A stretch of DNA of 11,554 nt from NCBI GenBank assembly GCA_937930135.1, contig CALGVO010000090.1, positions 1 through 11,554 of the forward strand, in the 5' to 3' direction. This stretch comes from an uncultured Synechococcus sp. GTDB taxonomy: Bacteria; Cyanobacteriota; Cyanobacteriia; PCC-6307; Cyanobiaceae. The translations under genes were made by a program, and so were the position numbers. Numbering within the stretch: position 1 is the stretch's first letter; each line of letters opens with the position of its first letter. Shown here piece after piece: positions 1 to 6,638 of the stretch. Below the pieces are notes generated by a model, which saw only the letters and a program-made list of their open reading frames with translations, was not told the DNA's origin and did not search any database.

Positions 1-545
1 AGCTGGCCGATGTGGAGAAGATGCAGAAGAAGTTGCAGGAGGCGTCGTTCGACTTCTCCGACTTCCTGCAGCAGATGCGTCTGATCAAACGCATGGGCTC
101 CCTCGGTGGCCTGATGAAGATGATCCCGGGCATGAACAAGCTCGATGACGGCATGCTCAAACAGGGGGAGCAGCAGTTGAAGAAGATCGAGGCGATGATC
201 GGCTCGATGACCGTCGCCGAGCGTCAGCAGCCGGAATTGTTGGCGGCCCAGCCCTCGCGTCGGCGCCGGATCGCCTCCGGCAGCGGCCATTCCCCCGCCG
301 ATGTGGACAAGGTGCTGGCCGACTTCCAGAAGATGCGCGGCTTCATGCAGCAGATGACCCGAGGTGGCGGCATGCCGGGCATGCCTGGGATGGGGGGATT
401 CCCTGGCATGGGTGGATTTCCGGGGATGGGTGGCCCAGGCGGTGGCATGCCTGGCATGGGGGGCATGGGAGCCCGGGGCGGTCGTGGTGGTCCGCCCCGC
501 CGTCAGCGCCCGGCCAAGAAGAAAAAAGGCTTCGGAGAGCTCTGA
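1..545 (+). CDS. ffh: Signal recognition particle protein Ffh, C-terminal part (5' truncated)
   Basis: This is the last 180 or so residues of Ffh, the SRP54-type GTPase that binds 4.5S RNA and the signal peptides of nascent membrane proteins. Only the methionine-rich M domain is in the window. The open frame runs in from the left edge (first full codon at position 3), so the internal GTG at 12 is not the true start. Visible family features are the segment MGSLGGLMKMIPGMNKL and the RNA-binding motif SRRRRIASGSG. After the M domain comes a tail built from GMPGM and GGFPGM units, followed by a basic end (RRQRPAKKKKGFGEL). Methionine-rich tails are known in Ffh and fit the flexible hydrophobic groove that holds signal sequences. 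The NG GTPase domain should lie just upstream of the window. The next gene, rpsP, starts 78 bases downstream on the same strand. Confidence 0.97.
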   Translation, partial: LADVEKMQKKLQEASFDFSDFLQQMRLIKRMGSLGGLMKMIPGMNKLDDGMLKQGEQQLKKIEAMIGSMTVAERQQPELLAAQPSRRRRIASGSGHSPADVDKVLADFQKMRGFMQQMTRGGGMPGMPGMGGFPGMGGFPGMGGPGGGMPGMGGMGARGGRGGPPRRQRPAKKKKGFGEL

Positions 546-623
546 AGGGTCGCAGGGTATGGTGGCTGTTTGGCGCGTGATTCAGCATCAGCGCCGACGT
601 CCACCCATCCACGCAGCGCCACG

Positions 624-1040
624 ATGATTAAGCTCCGCCTGAAGCGGTTCGGTAAGAAGCGGGAAGCGAGTTTCCGCCTTGTGGCCTGCAACAGCACGTC
701 TCGCCGTGATGGACGTCCTCTCCAGGAGCTCGGGTTCTATAACCCCCGCACCAAGGAGACCCGTCTCGACACGGAGGGGCTGCGTGCCCGCCTCAGTCAG
801 GGAGCCCAGCCCACCGATGCGGTGCGCTCCCTGCTGGAAAAAGGTGGTTTGATCGAGGCCCAGGTGCGCCCTGCCGAGATCGTTGGCAAGGCCAAGCAGG
901 CGGCAGCCCGTGAAGCGGCAGCCAAGCAGGCCGCCAAAGAAGCGGCTGAAGCCAAGGCAGCAGCTGAAGCCGAGGCCAAAGCCGCCGCTGAGGAGGCGGC
1001 CAGCGGCGATGCCGAAGGCGGCGAGAATGCCGAGGCCTGA
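624..1040 (+). CDS. rpsP: 30S ribosomal protein S16 with Ala/Lys/Glu-rich C-terminal tail
   Basis: This encodes S16, a small-subunit protein that helps assemble the 5' domain of 16S rRNA. The start was placed at ATG 624 because the frame then opens with MIKLRLKRFGKK, the usual S16 N-terminus; an upstream start at 570 would add 18 unrelated residues. The core, about residues 1-85, carries SFRLVACNSTSRRDGRPLQE and GFYNPRTKE, both typical of the family. Residues 88-138 form an alanine-rich tail with alternating Lys and Glu, predicted to be helical and then acidic (GDAEGGENAEA). The protein is 138 residues, whereas S16 is often about 80-90. The phoH start lies 6 bases after the stop, so the two are probably co-transcribed. 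The classical partners rimM and trmD are not adjacent; trmD lies about 3.9 kb downstream. Confidence 0.97.
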   Translation: MIKLRLKRFGKKREASFRLVACNSTSRRDGRPLQELGFYNPRTKETRLDTEGLRARLSQGAQPTDAVRSLLEKGGLIEAQVRPAEIVGKAKQAAAREAAAKQAAKEAAEAKAAAEAEAKAAAEEAASGDAEGGENAEA

Positions 1041-1046
1041 TTGTTG

Positions 1047-2033
1047 ATGTCCGAAGCTGCCGCATCGGGTCGCTTCGTTGTTGATCTACCCCATCCCGAG
1101 GCGGCGCTGGCCCTGTCAGGCCCCTCGGACCAGACCCTGCGTCAGCTGGAGGCCCTCACCGGTGTCTCCCTGGTGATGCGGGGTCTTCAACTGGACATCA
1201 CCGGACGGCCCAGTCAGCTCGAACGCGCTGCAGCTGTGGTGGAGCTGTTGCGGTCGTTCTGGCAAGAGGGGGACGCGATCTCGACGGTGGACCTGCAGAC
1301 CGCGCTCCAGGCGCTTGATACGAACCGCCGACAGGACCATCAGGCGATGGGGCAGCAGGTGCTGGCGCGCTCCCAACGGGGGCAGCTGCTGCGGCCGCGC
1401 ACCCTGCGCCAGAAAACCTATGTCGAGGCGATGGAGCGCCACGATCTCACCTTTGCGCTTGGCCCGGCCGGCACTGGCAAGACCTTCCTGGCCACCGTGT
1501 TGGCGGTGCGCATGCTCAGTGAACGCAAGGTGGAGCGACTGATCCTCACCCGTCCGGCGGTGGAGGCAGGCGAGCGGCTCGGCTTTCTTCCCGGAGATCT
1601 GCAGCAGAAGGTGGACCCCTACCTACGCCCCCTCTATGACGCTCTGCATGCCTTGATGGGGCCTGAGAAAACTGCGGCTCTGCTGGAGAAAGGGGTGATC
1701 GAAGTGGCGCCGCTGGCTTACATGCGCGGCCGCACCCTGGCGGAATCCTTTGTGATTCTCGATGAGGCGCAGAACACCACCCCTGCGCAGATGCGCATGG
1801 TGCTCACCCGTCTGGGCGAGCGTTCCCGCATGGTCGTGACCGGCGACATCACCCAGGTGGATCTGCCTCCAGGCCAGTTGAGCGGCCTGGTGGAGGCGGC
1901 TGAGGTGCTGGATGGTGTTGATGGCGTGGCGGTGTGTCGACTCACCGCTGCCGATGTGGTGCGCCATCCCTTGGTGCAGCGGGTGGTGGAGGCCTATGCC
2001 CGTCGTGACAAAGGCCGCACCTGGCGCGGATGA
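1047..2033 (+). CDS. phoH: PhoH family ATPase (PhoH/PhoL type)
   Basis: This is a 328-residue cytoplasmic P-loop NTPase of the PhoH family. Members are linked to RNA metabolism, ribosome maturation and stress. They are often called phosphate-starvation proteins, but the substrate is not settled. Walker A is GPAGTGKT (residues 139-146), and Walker B with its following helix is FVILDEAQNT (235-244). VVTGDITQVDLP (263-274) is the conserved sensor-like segment. The N-terminal part, about residues 20-75, resembles the nucleic-acid-binding region found ahead of the ATPase in the longer PhoH proteins. ATG 1047 was chosen over the two in-frame TTG codons directly before it. The 6-base gap to rpsP suggests translational coupling with a ribosomal protein gene, which fits a role near the ribosome (inference). 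Confidence 0.95.
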   Translation: MSEAAASGRFVVDLPHPEAALALSGPSDQTLRQLEALTGVSLVMRGLQLDITGRPSQLERAAAVVELLRSFWQEGDAISTVDLQTALQALDTNRRQDHQAMGQQVLARSQRGQLLRPRTLRQKTYVEAMERHDLTFALGPAGTGKTFLATVLAVRMLSERKVERLILTRPAVEAGERLGFLPGDLQQKVDPYLRPLYDALHALMGPEKTAALLEKGVIEVAPLAYMRGRTLAESFVILDEAQNTTPAQMRMVLTRLGERSRMVVTGDITQVDLPPGQLSGLVEAAEVLDGVDGVAVCRLTAADVVRHPLVQRVVEAYARRDKGRTWRG

Positions 2034-2109
2034 GGGGATCCGCACCGATGCCGCCAGCGCCGCCCCGTCAAGACTGGCAGAGTAAGTGGGTCATGTGATC
2101 TGGGGCGCT

Positions 2110-2844
2110 ATGCCAGCCAGCAGCAATTTCCAGGAAGCAATCCGCGAGGCCCAGTCGAGTGCCCTTGTCGGCCCCAATGTGGTCAACAAAGCCTTGCCCT
2201 ACGTGGGGGGCGGCATGGTGCTCACCGCCGGAGGCGTGTTGGGTGGGATGGCCACCATGGCCTCGATCGGTTTCCAGGCGTTCAACACGATCTCCCTGAT
2301 CGCGATCATCCCCTGGTTCATCCTTTTCTTCGTCGCTCAGAACGCCGCGAACAAAGCCAACAACGGCTCGGCCTTGCCGCTGATGGCCACCTTCAGTCTG
2401 CTCACCGGATTCACACTCACCGGCCTGGTGGTGCAGGCGATTGCCGTGGCGGGTGCCGCTTCGATCGGCATCGCTGCTCTGGCTACCGGCATCACCTTCG
2501 CGGTGGCTTCGGTGGCCGGTCGTCGGATGAGCGACAGCGTTGGTCAAGCTCTCAGCGCCGTGGTCGGCCTCGGTCTGATCGGTCTGCTGATCGCCATGGT
2601 GGGCATCTTCATCGCCGGCTTCTTTGTGCCCGGCATCTTTGCAGCCACCAATCTGGCGATCGCCGGCTTCGGCACGGTCTTGTTCGTCGGCATGGCCTTT
2701 GTCGACTTCTACACCATGCCCCGCACTTACCGGGATGATCAATACCTGGCTGGTGCTCTGGGGATGTATCTCACCTACATCAACCTGTTCATCTTCATCC
2801 TGCGCTTGATCATTGCCCTCCAAGGCGGCGGCCGCCGCGACTGA
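2110..2844 (+). CDS. Bax inhibitor-1/YccA-like seven-helix membrane protein
   Basis: This is a 244-residue, very hydrophobic protein. Seven membrane segments can be read at about residues 31-53, 60-76, 90-114, 116-136, 148-172, 179-201 and 215-237. The final segment, MYLTYINLFIFILRLI, resembles the C-terminal signature (LYLDFINLFL-type) of the Bax inhibitor-1/YbhL/YccA family. That family forms calcium- or pH-sensitive membrane leaks, or associates with the FtsH protease. The family assignment rests on topology and this C-terminal signature. ATG 2110 (MPASSNFQEA) is preferred to GTG 2086, which would add eight residues with no family character. The gene follows phoH by 76 bases and ends at an intrinsic terminator, so it closes the first operon-like block. 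Cellular role here is unknown. Confidence 0.75.
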   Translation: MPASSNFQEAIREAQSSALVGPNVVNKALPYVGGGMVLTAGGVLGGMATMASIGFQAFNTISLIAIIPWFILFFVAQNAANKANNGSALPLMATFSLLTGFTLTGLVVQAIAVAGAASIGIAALATGITFAVASVAGRRMSDSVGQALSAVVGLGLIGLLIAMVGIFIAGFFVPGIFAATNLAIAGFGTVLFVGMAFVDFYTMPRTYRDDQYLAGALGMYLTYINLFIFILRLIIALQGGGRRD

Positions 2845-2870
2845 CCAAGGCGATTGATCGATCCATTCAG

Positions 2871-2906
2871 CCCCGACACCCCGGCCTGGGGGTCGGGGTT
2901 TTTTTT
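2871..2906 (+). terminator. Rho-independent terminator after the BI-1-like gene
   Basis: A GC-rich hairpin pairs 2871-2877 (CCCCGAC) with 2892-2898 (GTCGGGG), has a bulged A at 2878, and continues with CCCC 2879-2882 against GGGG 2888-2891 around a five-base loop. It is followed directly by eight Ts (2899-2906). It lies 27 bases after the stop codon at 2842-2844. No A-run precedes the stem, so it should act on plus-strand transcripts only and not on the minus-strand gene that ends at 2913. Confidence 0.92.
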
Positions 2907-2912
2907 GATTGG

Positions 2913-3434
2913 CTAGCGATCGGCCACGGCCTCCACCGCTTCCCGGATCGCCTGCTTCTGCCGCGTGTCGTAGCCCCAGCGCTCGAGGAAGGCCAGGTCG
3001 TCGCCGCGGCTGTGATGGGCCGCCTCGAGCAGGGTCTCGAGACGTTCTTTCACCTGGTGGGGATCGAGTTGACGCAGCAACTCGCAGCAGCGGGCATTGA
3101 CCCGTTCCGAACCAGCGGCCTGCGCGTCGTCGCCATTGTTGCGATGGTGCACCACCATCGCCGCACTCATCGCCAGGTTGCGAGCGGTGAGGTCCACAAC
3201 CCCTTCTCCCGCATCGCGCAGCTTGATCACGAGGGGTTCCGGCAGGCGATCCATCAGGGCGCTGTCGCCGGCGAGGCTCACCACGAAGAAGCCGCGAGCC
3301 CCATCGCGACTGGCCACCAGCTCCGCCACCCGATCGGCCAGCACTTCGTCGCTGATCTCCTCCCCATCCCACTGTTGCAACCAGCTGGCGGCGATCTCCA
3401 TCGCCTGCTGAAAGGTGGGTTCGAGCGCGCTCAT
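2913..3434 (-). CDS. Conserved-looking uncharacterised protein, 173 residues
   Basis: I do not recognise a characterised family. The protein is soluble, with no signal peptide and only one short hydrophobic stretch (GFFVVSLAGDSALM, about residues 48-61). The rest looks largely helical, rich in Glu, Arg and Ala. The C-terminal third (about residues 115-173) contains LLRQLDPHQVKERLETLLEA and then FLERWGYDTRQKQAIREAV, which reads like an ordered helical domain. The start is ATG at 3432-3434, divergent from era with about 65 bases between the start codons. The frame has the codon character of the neighbouring genes, and the overlapping plus-strand frames are low-complexity shadows. No function can be given from sequence; a picocyanobacteria-restricted conserved protein is the best guess. 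Confidence 0.8.
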   Translation of the reverse strand: MSALEPTFQQAMEIAASWLQQWDGEEISDEVLADRVAELVASRDGARGFFVVSLAGDSALMDRLPEPLVIKLRDAGEGVVDLTARNLAMSAAMVVHHRNNGDDAQAAGSERVNARCCELLRQLDPHQVKERLETLLEAAHHSRGDDLAFLERWGYDTRQKQAIREAVEAVADR

Positions 3435-3499
3435 GCTCTGCCATCACAGCGGAGGACAGCCTATGGGCAACGGGTGTGCTTGCAAGCGATGCTGTAGCC

Positions 3500-4435
3500 A
3501 TGGATCTCACCCCCGGCGCCCAGACCCCTCACCGCTCTGGCTTCGTCGCCCTGATCGGTCGCCCCAACGTGGGCAAATCCACCCTGGTGAATCAGCTGGT
3601 GGGAGACAAGGTGGCGATCACCTCGCCGGTGGCCCAGACCACGCGCAACCGTCTGCGCGCCATCCTCACCACCCCCGAGGCCCAGCTGATCCTGGTGGAT
3701 ACCCCCGGGATCCACAAACCCCACCATCTCCTTGGTGAACGCCTGGTGCAAAGCGCCCGATCCGCCATCGGTGAAGTGGATCTGCTGCTGCTGCTCCTGG
3801 AGGGGTGTGAAGCCCCTGGTCGCGGCGATGCCTTCATCATCCAGTTGCTGCAACAGCAGCGCCTGCCGGTGCTGGTGGTGCTCAACAAATGGGATCGGGT
3901 GCCCGCAGAGCGCAGGCCGGAGGCCGATCTCGCCTATCGGGAGTTGCTGGAGACCACCGACTGGCCCAGGCATCACTGCAGCGCCCTCAGTGGAGCCGGT
4001 TGCTCGGAGCTGGTGCAGGCGATTGCGGCTCGCTTGCCCGAGGGGCCTCAGCTCTATCCCGCCGACATGGTGAGCGATCAGCCGGAGCGGTTGTTGATGG
4101 CCGAACTGATCCGCGAGCAGGTGCTCACCCACACCCGTGAAGAGGTGCCCCACAGCGTGGCGGTGCAGATCGACCGGGTGGACGCGATGCCGTCGAAGGG
4201 AAAGGGCAAGCCCCGCACCGCCGTGCTCGCCACCGTGCTGGTGGAACGCAAGAGCCAGAAGGGGATCCTGATCGGCAAAGGAGGAGCGATGCTGAAAACG
4301 ATCGGCCAGGGCGCCCGTCTGCAGATGCAGACCCTGATCGATGGGCCGGTGTATCTGGAGCTGTTTGTGAAAGTGGTGCCCGACTGGCGCAGCAAACCGG
4401 CGCGCCTGGCTGAACTCGGCTATGGCGTGGAGTGA
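3500..4435 (+). CDS. era: GTPase Era
   Basis: Era is a 311-residue GTPase that binds the 3' end of 16S rRNA and assists 30S assembly. The G motifs are all present: G1 GRPNVGKST (residues 20-28), G3 DTPGIHKP (67-74), G4 NKWD (129-132) and G5 SALSG (161-165). The C-terminal KH domain carries ILIGKGGAMLKTIG (256-269), with the GKGG loop that contacts RNA. Length matches the family (about 300). ATG 3500 is preferred to the in-frame GTG at 3476, because the latter adds eight residues before the short natural leader. The gene heads a plus-strand run; the next start lies 32 bases after its stop. Confidence 0.97.
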   Translation: MDLTPGAQTPHRSGFVALIGRPNVGKSTLVNQLVGDKVAITSPVAQTTRNRLRAILTTPEAQLILVDTPGIHKPHHLLGERLVQSARSAIGEVDLLLLLLEGCEAPGRGDAFIIQLLQQQRLPVLVVLNKWDRVPAERRPEADLAYRELLETTDWPRHHCSALSGAGCSELVQAIAARLPEGPQLYPADMVSDQPERLLMAELIREQVLTHTREEVPHSVAVQIDRVDAMPSKGKGKPRTAVLATVLVERKSQKGILIGKGGAMLKTIGQGARLQMQTLIDGPVYLELFVKVVPDWRSKPARLAELGYGVE

Positions 4436-4467
4436 GGCGGGGGACCCATGGCTGAGAAGATGGCGGC

Positions 4468-4938
4468 ATGAGCGACACCTCCTTCCCTCCTGCTGATCTC
4501 GGTTCGTTCCTGCAGCTCTGTGACGGCCGCTGGATGAGTCTGCGCAGCATTTTTCAACTCGACGGCAGTGACGAATGGCACAGCAGTGAGCGGGGAGAAC
4601 TGGTGATGCAGAGCGCGCAGGAGGGGGCTGATGCCGGCGCCAGGCTGAAGGTGTTCGCGGCGGATGGGCGCCAGCTGGCTGCCATGCACTTTGCCCCAGG
4701 CGGTGTGTTGACCCTGGCGGCAAGCCCCACTGATTCAAGCGGCCATTGGCAGCTGCATGGCGATGGCTGTCTGGAGCTGACCTTGCCCGGCGCGGATGGT
4801 GCCAGCCTGCGCGAGCGGATCTGGTTCACCAAGGCGAACCTGCGCCTGCGCAGCACCACCCTGGTGGATCGGGACGGCACACCGCGTCAGGCCAGTTTCT
4901 GCTCGGAGATCCGCCGGGTCACGGCCCCTCAGGGCTGA
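4468..4938 (+). CDS. CpcS/CpeS-family phycobiliprotein lyase (chromophore lyase)
   Basis: This is a 156-residue protein matching the S-type lyase family, lipocalin-like proteins that attach phycocyanobilin or phycoerythrobilin to cysteines of phycobiliproteins. Supporting segments are FLQLCDGRWMSLRS near the N-terminus (residues 14-27), equivalent to the family FF..GKW.SQR opening, and RIWFTKANLRLRSTTLV followed by QASFCSEIRRV (141-151), the strongly conserved end of the domain. Which subtype it is (CpcS, CpcU, CpeS or CpeU) cannot be told from this window, so no symbol is given. It lies between era and trmD, away from any phycobilisome genes in view. The trmD start follows the stop by only 4 bases. 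The ATG overlaps the stop of a seven-codon upstream frame (4448-4471). Confidence 0.82.
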   Translation: MSDTSFPPADLGSFLQLCDGRWMSLRSIFQLDGSDEWHSSERGELVMQSAQEGADAGARLKVFAADGRQLAAMHFAPGGVLTLAASPTDSSGHWQLHGDGCLELTLPGADGASLRERIWFTKANLRLRSTTLVDRDGTPRQASFCSEIRRVTAPQG

Positions 4939-4942
4939 GGGG

Positions 4943-5656
4943 ATGGCTGCGTTGCGCCTCGATGTGGTGACCCTGGCGCCCCAGGCGTTTGCGCCGTTGC
5001 TCGAGCTCGGGGTGATCGGTAGGGCCTTTGCGGCGGGGCGTGCGGAGTTGCACCTGCACAACCCGCGCGATCACGCCACGGATCGCTACCGCAAGGTCGA
5101 CGATGAGCCCTACGGCGGCGGCGCCGGCATGGTGCTGAAGCCGGAGCCGGTGTATGCCGCTGTTGAGGCGATCCCGGTGGGTGTGCGGCGGCGTGTGCTG
5201 CTGATGACACCCCAGGGGCAGCCCCTGCGGCAGGCCGACCTGCAGCGTTGGTCGGAGACGTGCGATCAATTGGTGTTGCTCTGCGGCCACTACGAGGGGT
5301 TTGATGAGCGGATCCGCGCCCTCGCTGATGAGGAGGTGTCGCTGGGGGATTTTGTGCTCACGGGCGGTGAGCTGCCGGCGATGACGATCATCAATGGGGT
5401 GGTGCGCCTGCTGCCGGGCACGGTGGGGACGGCCCACTCCCTGGTGGAGGAGAGCCACAGCGACCTCCTGTTGGAGCATCCCCACTACACGCGGCCGGCT
5501 GACTTCCGGGGGATGGCCGTGCCCGAGGTGCTGCGCAGTGGCGATCATGGTGCGATCGAGCGCTGGCGACAGGCCCAGCGCGAACAGCGCACGGCGGAGC
5601 GCAGACCCGACCTGCTCGCCCGCTGGCGCCAGCAGCAACAGCAGTCATCGCCTTAG
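4943..5656 (+). CDS. trmD: tRNA (guanine-37-N1)-methyltransferase TrmD
   Basis: TrmD uses S-adenosylmethionine to methylate G37 next to the anticodon, preventing +1 frameshifting. The protein is 237 residues, near the usual 240-250. Diagnostic segments of the trefoil-knot SPOUT fold are present: YGGGAGMV (57-64), LLCGHYEGFDERI (112-124), SLGDFVLTGGELPAM (133-147) and HPHYTRPADFRG (179-190), then VPEVLRSGDHGAIERWR. ATG 4943 gives the canonical beginning (a short leader, then RLDVVTL). A longer in-frame reading starting near 4796 would overlap the lyase gene and is rejected. A GAGGGG stretch immediately before the ATG may serve as ribosome-binding site. In many bacteria trmD sits with rpsP, rimM and rplS; here it is separated from them. 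Confidence 0.97.
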   Translation: MAALRLDVVTLAPQAFAPLLELGVIGRAFAAGRAELHLHNPRDHATDRYRKVDDEPYGGGAGMVLKPEPVYAAVEAIPVGVRRRVLLMTPQGQPLRQADLQRWSETCDQLVLLCGHYEGFDERIRALADEEVSLGDFVLTGGELPAMTIINGVVRLLPGTVGTAHSLVEESHSDLLLEHPHYTRPADFRGMAVPEVLRSGDHGAIERWRQAQREQRTAERRPDLLARWRQQQQQSSP

Positions 5657-5712
5657 CAGGCGCAGCGGTTGGGCCGCGGTTCATCAAGAATGGAGCTCCT
5701 GACCTCGCTCCC

Positions 5713-6198
5713 ATGCAACTGCGGATCGGCAACGGCTACGACATGCATCGCCTTGTGCCTGGCCGGCCCCTGATTCTGGGTGGGCAGCGATTGGCGCACC
5801 CCGATGGCCTGGGCCTGGATGGCCACAGCGATGCCGATGTGCTGGTGCACGCGATCATGGATGCCCTGCTCGGCGCGCTCTCTCTGGGCGATATCGGCCA
5901 ACACTTCCCCCCGGAGGATCCCCGCTGGAAAGGGGCCGACAGCCTGGTGCTGCTGGAGCAGGTGGTGGCCTTGGTGCGCGAGCGTGGCTGGGGTGTTGTC
6001 AACGTGGATTCGGTGGTGATCGCTGAGCGCCCCAGGCTCAAGCCCCATATCGAGGCGATGCGGTGTGCCATCGCCATGCGCCTTGGCATTGCACCGGAGC
6101 AGGTGGGGGTGAAGGCCACCACCAACGAACAACTCGGCCCCGAAGGACGGGAAGAGGGGATTTCCGCTCAGGCGGTCGCGCTGCTCCAGGCCCTGTGA
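5713..6198 (+). CDS. ispF: 2-C-methyl-D-erythritol 2,4-cyclodiphosphate synthase
   Basis: IspF converts CDP-ME 2-phosphate to MEcPP in the MEP (non-mevalonate) isoprenoid pathway, which in cyanobacteria supplies carotenoids, quinones and phytyl chains. The protein is 161 residues, the usual size. Metal-binding residues are seen in GYDMHRL (Asp10, His12) and in GHSDADVLVHA (His46). FPPEDPRWKGADS (65-77) and VKATTNEQLGPEGREEGI (133-150) are the other family signatures. It begins 56 bases after trmD. Its TGA stop overlaps the GTG start of the next gene (GTGA at 6195-6198), a sign of translational coupling. Confidence 0.97.
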   Translation: MQLRIGNGYDMHRLVPGRPLILGGQRLAHPDGLGLDGHSDADVLVHAIMDALLGALSLGDIGQHFPPEDPRWKGADSLVLLEQVVALVRERGWGVVNVDSVVIAERPRLKPHIEAMRCAIAMRLGIAPEQVGVKATTNEQLGPEGREEGISAQAVALLQAL

Positions 6199-6638
6199 AC
6201 CGCCGCTCACAACGATGGCTGCGTAGGGTTCTGATCCTTGTTCTGCTCCACACCGTGCTGCTCAGCTCTCCTTCCCAGGCGCGGTTCGCCGCCTTCGCCG
6301 ATCCGGAGGGTGGCTATGACGTTGCCGTGATCGAACATCTCAAGGTGAAGGTGCCAGAGGCTGCACGGCAGGCCTGGCTCGAGGCGGAGCAGGGCAGCTG
6401 GGAACCCTGGCTGGTGCGTCAGCAGGGATTTCTGGGTCGGGATCTGCTCTGGGACCCGGAAACAGAAGAAGGCACGTTGCTGATCCGCTGGAGCAGCCGG
6501 GAGGCCTGGAAGACGATCCCACAACAGGAGGTGGAGCTGGTGCAACAGCGCTTTGAGCAGCTGGCCCGTGAGGCCACGGGCCAGCGGCAGGGGAATCCCT
6601 TCCCGCTCGTGTTCGAGGGCGAACTGCTGCCCCAATGA
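6195..6638 (+). CDS. Putative secreted/lumenal protein, TIGR03792-like cyanobacterial family
   Basis: This encodes a 147-residue protein with a basic N-terminus (NRRSQRWLRR) and a hydrophobic stretch LILVLLHTVLLSS, then SPSQARFA. That is a signal peptide probably cleaved near residues 29-31. The mature part contains VIEHLKVKVPEAARQAWLEAE, GFLGRDLLWDPE, LLIRWSSREAWKTIPQQEV and an F/R-rich end. This pattern (a fixed-length protein with -PGFLGKE- and -IRWASREQWK- style segments) matches my memory of the uncharacterised cyanobacterial TIGR03792 family. The function is unknown; the dimeric alpha+beta barrel fold of monooxygenase-like proteins is a possible structural analogue. The GTG start at 6195 overlaps the ispF stop, and the stop overlaps the larB ATG (ATGA at 6635-6638). 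Earlier starts in this frame lie inside ispF and are not supported. Confidence 0.75.
   Translation: MNRRSQRWLRRVLILVLLHTVLLSSPSQARFAAFADPEGGYDVAVIEHLKVKVPEAARQAWLEAEQGSWEPWLVRQQGFLGRDLLWDPETEEGTLLIRWSSREAWKTIPQQEVELVQQRFEQLAREATGQRQGNPFPLVFEGELLPQ

Noticed and set aside
2656..2663. HIP1-type octamer GCGATCGC (also at 9628-9635)
   Set aside because: Two copies in 11.5 kb of GC-rich DNA is little above chance and both are inside genes; not the dense HIP1 pattern of some cyanobacteria.
2068..3510. 480-codon minus-strand open frame
   Set aside because: It runs antisense to the BI-1-like gene and out of frame with the 173-residue protein; the composition (Gly, Arg, His, Asp) is typical of GC-rich shadow frames.
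3463..3738. Plus-strand frame starting at ATG 3463 behind a good GGAGGA sequence (Cys-rich start MGNGCACKRCC)
   Set aside because: It overlaps era in another frame and turns into a Gly/Arg/His/Pro-rich shadow; the Shine-Dalgarno-like match is probably chance.
3461..4738. 425-codon minus-strand open frame
   Set aside because: It is antisense to era and the lyase gene; rich in His, Gln and Arg with no recognisable domain.
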